Positions 1-4,975 are shown, counted from the stretch's first letter. The stretch is 6,724 bases of DNA from Candidatus Cloacimonadota bacterium (GCA_023228285.1 JALOBM010000097.1:1-6724), one strand, 5' to 3'. Numbers and translations are program-made. The notes: generated by a model not told the origin, from the letters alone.

Positions 1-212
1 TGTTTACCTATTGGGTCGTTGTCTTTGTCATAAAACACACCTTTTGCATACTGTGTCTCATTAGAAAAGCGAGCAATAGCAACTTTTCTTTTCAAAGCCT
101 GCTCCTCTTTCTTTATTTCTTGAATTTGTGGCTCGACTTTTACCACTTTTTGCTGTGTCGTACAGCTAAATGCAATTGAAACAATCGCAAATCCCATTAA
201 TGTTTTCTTCAT
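1..212 (-). CDS. CsgG/HfaB-like lipoprotein, N-terminal part (runs off the left edge)
   Basis: The frame is open from an ATG at 212-210 to the left edge, giving 70 residues without a stop. Residues 1-17 form a lipoprotein signal: Lys-Lys, a hydrophobic stretch, then AFSC with Cys17 as the lipidated residue. No acidic residues follow the Cys (CTTQQKVVK), so I see no Bacteroidetes surface-export signal; a periplasm-facing outer-membrane lipoprotein is likelier. After a charged linker (about 29-42) comes RKVAIARFSNETQYAKG and then FYDKDNDPIGK, which resembles the start of the CsgG/HfaB domain, the family that forms curli-type outer-membrane export channels. Only the domain's beginning is visible, so the function is inferred from this stretch alone. 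The gene is AT-rich, shares strand and spacing style with its neighbours, and follows an attC-like site, so it may be the next cassette of an array. Confidence 0.7.
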   Translation of the reverse strand, partial: MKKTLMGFAIVSIAFSCTTQQKVVKVEPQIQEIKKEEQALKRKVAIARFSNETQYAKGVFYDKDNDPIGK

Positions 213-215
213 TTG

Positions 216-236
216 TTTATAATTTATAGTTTATAC
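216..236. repeat. Three tandem 7-mers (TTTATAN) upstream of the lipoprotein start
   Basis: TTTATAA, TTTATAG and TTTATAC lie head to tail just before the ATG of the CsgG-like gene (minus strand). They put a very AT-rich, weakly structured leader at the start codon. This may help translation start where no Shine-Dalgarno sequence is present, or may be chance in AT-rich DNA. Confidence 0.4.
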
Positions 237-263
237 TACGGTTTTCTTGTTCTTTATTATGTT

Positions 264-398
264 GCCTAACGGATGGCAATAAGAAACGTAGGGCATTTCA
301 AAGCTCCTACCTATCAAGTTGCCGAGCCGTTTATTAAATGTTATGTCGTTCAAATTTAGCACTTTCTGCCCTATGTTTTTTATTGCGTGTTGTGTGCC
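264..398 (-). repeat. attC-like site (integron cassette recombination site), end of the 146-residue lipoprotein cassette
   Basis: Read on the minus strand, the element begins with GGCACACAAC (398-389) and ends with GTTAGGC (270-264), which fits the integron R' core GTTRRRY. Between them is a long imperfect palindrome: 276-295 pairs with 367-386 over 20 bp with two mismatches. The spacers to the core boxes are unequal (2 and 5 nt), as in attC sites with unpaired spacer bases. The site lies 3' of the lipoprotein gene in the same orientation, the normal cassette layout. Strand exchange would fall between G270 and T269. GGCACACAAC is exactly complementary to the 10 bases that begin this cassette (976-985). 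The core boxes diverge from classical proteobacterial attC, and no integrase is in the window, so the identification rests on structure. Confidence 0.5.
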
Positions 399-448
399 GT
401 AATTTATATTTTCCTTATTTCTTTCGTAATCAATATGAAAGTCTCTGT

Positions 449-466
449 TTAATAATCGATTATTAA
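449..466. repeat. Perfect 18-bp palindrome over the lipoprotein stop codon
   Basis: TTAATAATCGATTATTAA is identical on both strands and overlaps the TAA stop (465-463) of the minus-strand lipoprotein gene. In RNA it could fold into a short hairpin, but no U-run follows on the minus strand, so a classical terminator is doubtful. A protein-binding site or a chance AT-rich palindrome is also possible. Confidence 0.4.
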
Positions 467-903
467 TGTTGAATATTCTCTAACGAACAAGAACTAATAT
501 TTGCTTTCAATGTATCTTGTCCACTGAACACCATTATTATTGTATTTGCAGCTATAAACTCCTCCGATGACGGAGAAGAAGTAAAAAAGATTCCGAAATC
601 TTGACTAAATTCACTTTTATCGTTCAATTCTATTTTTGCGTCTCCAATCAAACCGTCGCCATAAGTTCTAATTTTAGCACTATCTCCTTGGATTGTGCCT
701 CTGATATTAACACCAACATCAATTCCTCCTATCTCATTTTCTTTTAAGTGCCATTCTTGACTTGTTAAAGTCAAAATAGCTCCATTGTTATTATTATAAC
801 TCTCTGTACTTTTTTGACAAGTTACTTCTTTAGTCGTTGCATCTTCTTTACTGCAAGAAATCATGGCAACAACACCAATTAATAAAATTGCTAATTTTTT
901 CAT
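463..903 (-). CDS. Unknown small lipoprotein, possibly surface-exposed
   Basis: This encodes 146 residues from the ATG at 903 to TAA at 465-463. Residues 1-17 are a lipoprotein signal (MKKLAILLIGVVAMISC) with Cys17 as the lipidation site. Cys is followed by SKEDA, which fits the X-K-(D/E)2 surface lipoprotein export signal described in Capnocytophaga and other Bacteroidetes, so outer-leaflet display is plausible. The mature part has an Asn run (YNNNNG), alternating polar/hydrophobic stretches suggesting beta strands, and two more Cys (29, 139) that could form a disulfide. I recognise no family. No Shine-Dalgarno sequence is visible; the leader is AT-rich. The gene lies alone between a cassette-like head at 976-985 and an attC-like site at 264-398, so it looks like a one-gene mobile cassette. 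Confidence 0.85.
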   Translation of the reverse strand: MKKLAILLIGVVAMISCSKEDATTKEVTCQKSTESYNNNNGAILTLTSQEWHLKENEIGGIDVGVNIRGTIQGDSAKIRTYGDGLIGDAKIELNDKSEFSQDFGIFFTSSPSSEEFIAANTIIMVFSGQDTLKANISSCSLENIQH

Positions 904-975
904 TTAAAATTATTTTTACTGTTATTAAAATTTGAAAAGAAGATGCTATTTTGCTACAAAAGGTTGCGTTCTTAT

Positions 976-985
976 GGCACACAAC
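976..985 (-). repeat. Head of the lipoprotein cassette, complementary to its tail
   Basis: On the minus strand this reads GTTGTGTGCC. It is the exact inverted copy of the 10 bases at the tail of the same unit (389-398, reading GGCACACAAC). In a circularised cassette these two boxes would rebuild a fully paired R'/R'' arm, whereas the box now next to the tail (GTTAGGC) belongs to the following cassette. The predicted exchange point is after G985. Confidence 0.45.
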
Positions 986-1317
986 GGGTCGATACCCGCA
1001 ATCTTTCGTATATATCGCCCTTATCTGTTCGCTTGCTAATCCAGTCATCCTGTGATGTTCATGAATACTAAAGTACTGAAATCTTTTATACCAATCAAAC
1101 GGGATCGGAGGCCTGGTCAGCTTTTACAGCCCAAGGTCGAACTAAATCCGCCTCCGCGGATAGCTAGCATAAAGTCAAAGAACGCTCCTCTTACTGCCCC
1201 CCTCAAAATACATCAAATCGTTCGATAAGTGCATACCCTGTAATTCAGCGGGTGTAGTCCAATCCCGATTTATCGGAACTCATCGCTGGGTCTTGCAGAC
1301 CGCTCAGAGTCCTATTT
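986..1317. other. Non-coding, GC-richer, hairpin-rich spacer of unknown nature
   Basis: These 332 bases hold no convincing gene and are visibly richer in GC than the genes on either side. They contain several compact hairpins: CGGGT-cgat-ACCCG (985-998), ATCCGC-ctcc-GCGGAT (1146-1161), CCGAT-tt-ATCGG (1265-1276) and GGTCT-tgc-AGACC (1289-1301). The last two are bracketed by AGCGG (1247-1251) and CCGCT (1300-1304). The element is too long for a single attC site. It could be a degenerate cassette, a mobile-element remnant or a structured RNA; I do not recognise it. Confidence 0.4.
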
Positions 1318-1331
1318 ATTGCCGCTAGTAT
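1318..1331 (-). repeat. Tail of the TPR-like gene unit, complementary to its head
   Basis: On the minus strand this reads ATACTAGCGGCAAT, just past the stop of the 195-residue gene. It is the inverted counterpart of the head of the same unit (1951-1964, minus-strand GTTACCGCTAATAT), with 11 of 14 positions matching. The arrangement copies the exact head/tail complementarity of the neighbouring lipoprotein unit, but here the AAC core has become AAT, and no simple attC stem can be drawn next to it. Confidence 0.3.
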
Positions 1332-1338
1332 TTTATTT

Positions 1339-1926
1339 TTATTTTCTGTCACGTAATTGATAAAGTTGTTTTAGCAAATATCTTCTTGTTTCGGTATCAT
1401 TCTCATTTTTAAGTTTTTTACCTATTTCATGGAATTTGCTTTTGATTTCTTTAAATTTCTCTAATTTCTCAAAATCTGCCAGCCATTCCGCAAAGTCGTT
1501 TAATTCAATTTGATTTTTTGAATAGTTTAAATATTCCGCAAATTCAGGAATCTCAAGATTTGAATTTTCATATTTTTCAATTGGAAAAATTGGCCTTTCA
1601 AAGAATTTGTCAAAAAGGTAAGAATTAGCAAAGTAAGTTTCAATCGCCTTTGATTCTGCCTCTTTAAATTTTTTAAGCTTGAAAAGAATAATTGTCCATT
1701 CGAACAAAAAGTCAGGCATTCCAATGTCATACGGGAAGTTTTTAGTGAACCATCTTAGATAAGTAAGCCCGCCTTTATAATCCCCAATTTTTAAATATAA
1801 ATTTAGCGGAGCATAACGAAGTCCACGACTATCGTCATAACAACCAAACATTCTCTTTTCATTATAAAGTGTTTTCCGAATGTTTTTTATTTTGTTTTGA
1901 ATTATCTCGATTTGTTTTGGTGTCAT
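1339..1926 (-). CDS. Alpha-helical TPR-like protein of unknown function
   Basis: This encodes 195 residues, ATG at 1926 to TAA at 1341-1339. There is no signal peptide or membrane segment, so the protein is probably cytoplasmic. The sequence is almost wholly helix-forming and rich in Lys, Glu and aromatic residues. The middle (about 39-110) has paired-helix spacing like tetratricopeptide repeats: LNLYLKIGDYKGGLTYLRWF, then FLFEWTIILFKLKKFKEAESKAIETYFANSYLFD. The C-terminal third (about 145-195) is highly charged and likely coiled. It resembles conserved Bacteroidetes hypotheticals annotated only as tetratricopeptide repeat proteins; TPR folds usually mediate protein-protein contact, and no catalytic motif is visible. 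The start is the first ATG after stops and follows an A-rich leader (ccaaaaattaaaaa) without a Shine-Dalgarno sequence. It is AT-rich, unlike the genes from 2.9 kb on. Confidence 0.85.
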   Translation of the reverse strand: MTPKQIEIIQNKIKNIRKTLYNEKRMFGCYDDSRGLRYAPLNLYLKIGDYKGGLTYLRWFTKNFPYDIGMPDFLFEWTIILFKLKKFKEAESKAIETYFANSYLFDKFFERPIFPIEKYENSNLEIPEFAEYLNYSKNQIELNDFAEWLADFEKLEKFKEIKSKFHEIGKKLKNENDTETRRYLLKQLYQLRDRK

Positions 1927-1950
1927 TTTTTAATTTTTGGTTGGCATATA

Positions 1951-1964
1951 ATATTAGCGGTAAC
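1951..1964 (-). repeat. Head of the TPR-like gene unit (GTTACCG box)
   Basis: Minus-strand GTTACCGCTAATAT lies 25 bp upstream of the TPR-like start and pairs imperfectly (11/14) with the tail box at 1318-1331. Its first three bases share GTT with the cassette heads GTTAGGC and GTTGTGT further left, but ACCG departs from the RRRY consensus. Confidence 0.3.
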
Positions 1965-1969
1965 GTCCT

Positions 1970-2097
1970 TATATGCGCATTGCATATATCTGGAATTAAT
2001 CTCTATTTGTTAGTACCCCTCTTTCCCTACGAGATATACCTGAACTCGTTCGCTAGGGGTATACCTCGAAGCCCGGCGAGTGTGGTTCCCCCCCCCC
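1970..2097. repeat. Inverted repeats and a C10 tract at the right border of the AT-rich block
   Basis: TATATGC (1970-1976) and GCATATA (1982-1988) form a 7-bp hairpin with a 5-nt loop. CGAGATATACC (2030-2040) pairs with GGTATACCTCG (2058-2068) over 11 bp with one mismatch, and TACCCCT/AGGGGTA (2014-2020 and 2055-2061) is an alternative pairing over the same bases. A run of ten C follows at 2088-2097. I see no gene here. Structure plus base-composition change suggest a border between transferred and resident DNA. The C-run may also be a sequencing or assembly weak point. Confidence 0.45.
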
Positions 2098-2137
2098 TCC
2101 TTACGCCCGGTGAATTTTTTTTTCATCTGGAGAATAG

Positions 2138-2160
2138 TTGTAAGGTTTTTTTTATTTTTG
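2138..2160 (+). promoter_or_regulatory. Promoter-like segment upstream of the zinc-finger gene
   Basis: TTGTAAGG followed by T8 (2138-2153) looks like the -35 region of Bacteroidetes extracytoplasmic (ECF21-type) sigma promoters. The usual CGTCT-like -10 is not present; GTGATC stands in its place. Alternatively TATTTTTG (2153-2160) fits the housekeeping -7 element TAnnTTTG, though no TTTG lies at the right distance upstream. Either reading puts transcription start near 2165-2170. Confidence 0.35.
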
Positions 2161-2190
2161 TGATCAATGATTATGAAAATAAATAAAACC

Positions 2191-2370
2191 ATGAACTGCT
2201 TGAATGAGAATGAATTAGGACAGTATGTTGACTACCTGCGTGGAATCGGAGAAGAGCCTGCCGAAGAAGTCATTGCACACGTTACCGACTGTGAGAAATG
2301 TAAGAAGGCTATCCTGGAAATGTCTACCATCATGGATGAGGTTGATGCCAATGAGGTGAAAGAAGGCTAA
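2191..2370 (+). CDS. Small zinc-finger protein, anti-sigma-factor-like (ZAS/zf-HC2)
   Basis: This encodes 59 residues from the ATG at 2191 to TAA at 2368-2370. In-frame ATGs at 2167 and 2173 would add 8 or 6 residues (MIMKINKT). I prefer 2191 because the promoter-like segment ends only a few bases before 2167 and the recognisable sequence starts at MNCLNENEL. His30-x3-Cys34-x2-Cys37 (HVTDCEKC) is the zinc-binding signature of ZAS anti-sigma factors, and Cys3 could be the fourth ligand. Such a domain normally holds an ECF sigma factor. Here the protein stops about 20 residues after the motif, with no membrane helix or sensor part, and no sigma gene lies beside it. It may be a soluble minimal regulator, or the remnant of a longer anti-sigma factor. 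Confidence 0.75.
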   Translation: MNCLNENELGQYVDYLRGIGEEPAEEVIAHVTDCEKCKKAILEMSTIMDEVDANEVKEG

Positions 2371-2386
2371 AGTCTATGAGACTTTA
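2368..2386 (+). terminator. Stem-loop over the stop codon of the zinc-finger gene
   Basis: TAAAGTCT (2368-2375) and AGACTTTA (2379-2386) form a perfect 8-bp stem with a 3-nt loop beginning at the TAA stop. C2367-G2387 adds one more pair. The bases after it (ggccatcgttc) are not a U-run, so this is at best an atypical terminator or a 3'-end stabiliser. Confidence 0.4.
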
Positions 2387-2390
2387 GGCC

Positions 2391-2678
2391 ATCGTTCTCA
2401 CCATTATTCTTCAAGCCAAATCTTACCCGATACTAAGATTGCATCCCGTTGCATCCCGTTACATCCCGCCTTTCTCCATCTTAATCCCACTTGCTACTCA
2501 CGGCTTCGCCTCCCTCAGTCACAGGTGCGGCCGCGACTGGCAAGTGCCTAAGGCTCTCCCCAACACGTTCAACTTCAAGGGCCTTGGATGCATAAGATGG
2601 TCTTGTAAGGTACAAAATTATTATCCAAAATTGGTTGACAAGCATCTGTTTTTTTAAACACCTGAATGCCGATTGATC
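2391..2678. other. Intergenic stretch without a convincing gene
   Basis: Besides the 10-bp tandem repeat listed separately, I see only small palindromes: GCGGCCGC within CAGTC...GACTG near 2517-2540 and TTGTA-agg-TACAA at 2613-2625, plus a T7 run at 2649-2655. The reading frame through 2439-2657 has no domain or usual codon pattern. Confidence 0.5.
2441..2470. repeat. 10-bp tandem repeat, two exact copies and one degenerate
   Basis: GCATCCCGTT occurs twice in direct tandem (2441-2460), followed by a third unit, ACATCCCGCC (2461-2470), with three changes. The shared core is CATCCCG at exactly 10-bp spacing, about one helix turn. It could be a replication-slippage product or a repeated protein-binding site. 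Confidence 0.6.
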
Positions 2679-2801
2679 AACCTGATTTGCACCTGGCAGC
2701 CCGCTGTGCTATCCGGCCGCCTTTGAGGTAGAAGTTCTTAATCCGGATCACCTGGAACTACAGCGGAGATAATCACATAGCCTAGCGGAATTAATCAGGT
2801 T
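2679..2801 (+). other. Nested inverted repeats, possible structured leader or small RNA
   Basis: Three perfect stems nest inside one another: AACCTGATT/AATCAGGTT (2679-2687 with 2793-2801), CCGCTGT/ACAGCGG (2701-2707 with 2760-2766), and ATCCGG/CCGGAT (2711-2716 with 2743-2748). A direct repeat CACCTGG (2690-2696, 2749-2755) lies inside. The element ends 89 bp before the transporter start. It could be a folded 5' leader controlling the transporter, a small RNA, or a short inverted-repeat mobile element; no target-site duplication is visible. It matches no riboswitch family that I recognise. Confidence 0.4.
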
Positions 2802-2890
2802 AAAGGTACGGATATTAACAGCTTAGGAAAAGTTAGATTTCGGGGGGTCGGGTAAAAATTTTTATCTTCGGTAAATTTTCTGTTATTCCC

Positions 2891-4315
2891 ATGGAACGAA
2901 CCCGCATTATCCCGAAAGGCATTGTTTGGCCATTTATTCTCCTGACTTCCCTATTTTTCGCGTGGGCAATACCTAACAACTTGACAGATACAATGTTGGC
3001 TGCCTTTAAGCGAATCATGAGTCTCTCTGATACCAAGACCGCCTGGATCCAGGTGGCTTGTTATCTGCTAGGGTACGGCTGTTTCGCCATTCCCGGAGCG
3101 CTGTTTATCAAGCGGTACACGTATAAGTCGGGGGTAATCCTCGGGCTTGCCATGTACGCTTCCGGAGGCTTTCTGTTTTACCCGGCGATGTTGATATCGG
3201 AGGTGAACATGGCCATTGGGTTTATCATGTTCTTGTTGGCTATTGTCGTGCTGTTTGCAGGGCTTTCGGTGCTGGAAACCTCGACCAACTCGTATGTTTG
3301 CGCCATCGGCCCGGAGGAAACGGCCACGCAGCGGCTGAACTTTGCCCAGTCGTTCAATCCTTTTGGTGCCATCACTGGCGTGATCATCAGCCAGGTTTTT
3401 ATCCTCTCCCAGCTGAACACGATGGGGGCGGCGGAGCGGTCGGCTCTTGCGCCGGAGGAGCTGGCGGCCATTCAGGGAGCCGAGCTAAACGCCGTGACGA
3501 TGGGGTATATCACCATCGGACTGGTGATGGTGGGGATCATGCTGCTGATCTTGTTTACCCGGATGCCGAGCCTCAAGGAGGATGATAGACGTCTCGATTT
3601 TGCCGGCACGTTACGGCGGCTGATGCGGAACCGGAATTATGTCATGGGGGTGGTGGCCCAGTTTTTTTATGTGGGTGCCCAGATCGCGGTATGGTCGTTC
3701 ACCATCCGTTATGTGATGATCCAGCTCAACCTCGATAGCCTGGTGGCAGAGTTGGGGGCGAATCCAACGGGTGATAGCATCATTGCTAAACTACGTGATA
3801 TTGAGCCGATTGCAGCCGGATTTTACAATTTTGCCGAATGGATCGGTCTGCATCAACTGCTGCCGCGCACGGCAGAGCAGGCGGGTGCTACCTATTATAT
3901 ATTGGCGCTGGTGATGTTCGTCGTGGGGCGATTCACCTGCACGGCGCTGATGCGTTATTTTAAGCCGCGGGTTATGCTCACCATCCTGGGTGTGCTGGCT
4001 GCGGTGCTTTGCCTGGTGACCATCTATGCCGGAGGATTTACGGGAGTCTATGCGCTGGTGATGATCTCTTTCTGCATGTCGCTGATGTTCCCGACGATCT
4101 ATTCGCTGGGGATCGCCGGACTGAAAGAGGACACGAAAATTGGCGGCGCCGGCATGGTGATGGCCATTGCCGGAGCTGCGGTGCTGACACAGATCCAGGG
4201 CATCGTATCCGACCAGTCGGGCAGCATCAAGCTGGCCTATTGGGTCCCGGCTTTTGCCTTTGTCGTGATTGCAGCCTACGGTCTCTCCATCAAACAGAAG
4301 AAAGCCACAGCCTGA
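2891..4315 (+). CDS. FucP-family MFS sugar:H+ symporter
   Basis: This is a 474-residue inner-membrane protein, ATG at 2891 and TGA at 4313-4315, with about twelve hydrophobic segments. It matches the L-fucose permease (FucP) family of proton-coupled sugar importers. PNNLTD in the first helix gives Asn30 and Asp33; LETSTN gives Glu129; RLNFAQSFNPFGA gives Gln153 and Asn156. By alignment with E. coli FucP, Asp33 and Glu129 correspond to Asp46 and Glu135 (proton/sugar coupling) and Asn156 to Asn162 (substrate contact). QFFYVGAQIAVWSFTIRYV (257-275) matches the family's helix 7, and GRF (346-348) its later motif. About 45 extra residues, relative to E. coli FucP, lie between these two (about 280-333). 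The sugar cannot be read from sequence; fucose, glucose/galactose or another hexose or pentose are options. The downstream GH43 enzyme fits sugar scavenging. No Shine-Dalgarno sequence is visible. Confidence 0.9.
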   Translation: MERTRIIPKGIVWPFILLTSLFFAWAIPNNLTDTMLAAFKRIMSLSDTKTAWIQVACYLLGYGCFAIPGALFIKRYTYKSGVILGLAMYASGGFLFYPAMLISEVNMAIGFIMFLLAIVVLFAGLSVLETSTNSYVCAIGPEETATQRLNFAQSFNPFGAITGVIISQVFILSQLNTMGAAERSALAPEELAAIQGAELNAVTMGYITIGLVMVGIMLLILFTRMPSLKEDDRRLDFAGTLRRLMRNRNYVMGVVAQFFYVGAQIAVWSFTIRYVMIQLNLDSLVAELGANPTGDSIIAKLRDIEPIAAGFYNFAEWIGLHQLLPRTAEQAGATYYILALVMFVVGRFTCTALMRYFKPRVMLTILGVLAAVLCLVTIYAGGFTGVYALVMISFCMSLMFPTIYSLGIAGLKEDTKIGGAGMVMAIAGAAVLTQIQGIVSDQSGSIKLAYWVPAFAFVVIAAYGLSIKQKKATA

Positions 4316-4318
4316 TTC

Positions 4319-4897
4319 TTATAGGCAGCGGCTAACCTCCCCAACCGGTTTACGGGTTCTGGGCGCAAGCTCATTGGTCCGTTGCGACTCGTTGAGCTGG
4401 CCCGGATCGCCGGGATATCCCAGGGCAATGCAGGTGACGGGCTCATACACGTCCGGATCGATGCCGAGGGTGCTGATGATTTTATTCGGATCGTAACCAC
4501 TCATCGGATGTCCGTAAATGTTCATGGTGATGGCTTGAAGGATCATTCCCATGCTGGCGGCCCCTACATCATGCTTCGACCAGAGGTTTGGCTTGCCTGG
4601 GTCGCGCTCCCGCTTAGCTAATGTAACGATCAGTACAGCAGCATTTTGTGCCCAGGATTGGTTGCCCGGATTGAGGCAGCTCAGGATCTTCTTGAACCCC
4701 TCCGTTCCTTTGTATCCATACAGAAAAAACCAGGGCTGCAGATTGCCACCGTTGAACGCCCAGGTTCCCGCCTCCAAAATGGTTAGCAGGTCGTGCTCAG
4801 TGATCTCGTGAGCAGAAAAACTCCGCGGACTCCACCGCATCCGAAGCCAGTCGGTTACGGGATAGGAGGTCGCAGCGGTCTTAATAGGATTTACCAT
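4319..4897 (-). CDS. FMN-dependent nitroreductase-family oxidoreductase
   Basis: This encodes 192 residues, ATG at 4897, TAA at 4321-4319. It is a cytoplasmic flavoprotein of the nitroreductase family, which uses NAD(P)H to reduce nitro compounds, quinones or similar acceptors; the physiological substrate is unknown. Near the N terminus RWSPRSF (Arg21, Ser23, Arg25) is the family's FMN-phosphate-binding motif, and NLQPW (52-56) is the next conserved flavin contact. The later GAASMGMILQAITMNIYGHP helix region and ALGYPGDP are also typical, as is the C-terminal APRTRKP. The length is complete for the family. It converges with the transporter gene (stops 3 bp apart) and diverges from the methyltransferase gene across a 78-bp gap. 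No link to sugar use is evident; it may have a redox or detoxification role. Confidence 0.9.
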   Translation of the reverse strand: MVNPIKTAATSYPVTDWLRMRWSPRSFSAHEITEHDLLTILEAGTWAFNGGNLQPWFFLYGYKGTEGFKKILSCLNPGNQSWAQNAAVLIVTLAKRERDPGKPNLWSKHDVGAASMGMILQAITMNIYGHPMSGYDPNKIISTLGIDPDVYEPVTCIALGYPGDPGQLNESQRTNELAPRTRKPVGEVSRCL

Positions 4898-4908
4898 ATC
4901 GTAAGGGT

Positions 4909-4941
4909 TTTGTTGTTGTTGATAGCTTCACGTTATCTTTG
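4909..4941 (+). promoter_or_regulatory. Bacteroidetes-type promoter for the methyltransferase gene
   Basis: TTTG (4909-4912) and TATCTTTG (4934-4941) match the Bacteroidetes -33 TTTG and -7 TAnnTTTG elements exactly, 21 bp apart, within the known 19-21 bp range. Transcription would start near 4948, leaving a leader of about 28 nt before the ATG at 4976. Confidence 0.7.
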
Positions 4942-4945
4942 TTGA

Positions 4946-4955
4946 TGTGATCACA
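4946..4955. promoter_or_regulatory. Possible operator at the predicted transcription start
   Basis: TGTGATCACA is a perfect 10-bp palindrome sitting on the predicted +1 of the methyltransferase promoter, in the gap shared with the divergent nitroreductase gene. A dimeric regulator bound there would block transcription. It resembles half-sites of CRP/FNR-type regulators but lacks their usual 6-bp central spacer. Confidence 0.3.
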
Positions 4956-4975
4956 ACCATGACAACCTCTAAGAT

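Noticed and set aside
848..1048. Minus-strand reading frame of 66 residues, open further back to about 1123
   Set aside because: It overlaps the signal peptide of the lipoprotein gene in another frame, crosses the predicted cassette head and has no recognisable domain. The part before 985 could still be a gene fragment in the unexplained island.
1869..2186. 105-residue plus-strand reading frame opposite the start of the TPR-like gene
   Set aside because: It overlaps a better-supported gene, reads through the C10 tract and hairpins, and ends in low-complexity Phe runs from T-tracts.
2368..2390. Strong intrinsic terminator after the zinc-finger gene
   Set aside because: The stem is good, but the bases after it are not a U-run, so it is listed only as an atypical stem-loop.
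2439..2657. 72-residue plus-strand reading frame in the gene-free stretch
   Set aside because: It begins inside the 10-bp tandem repeat, lacks a domain, and its composition does not resemble a protein from this genome.
4946..4955. Classical CRP/FNR site
   Set aside because: TGTGA and TCACA abut directly, whereas CRP and FNR sites have about 6 bp between half-sites. I keep it only as a generic palindromic operator candidate.
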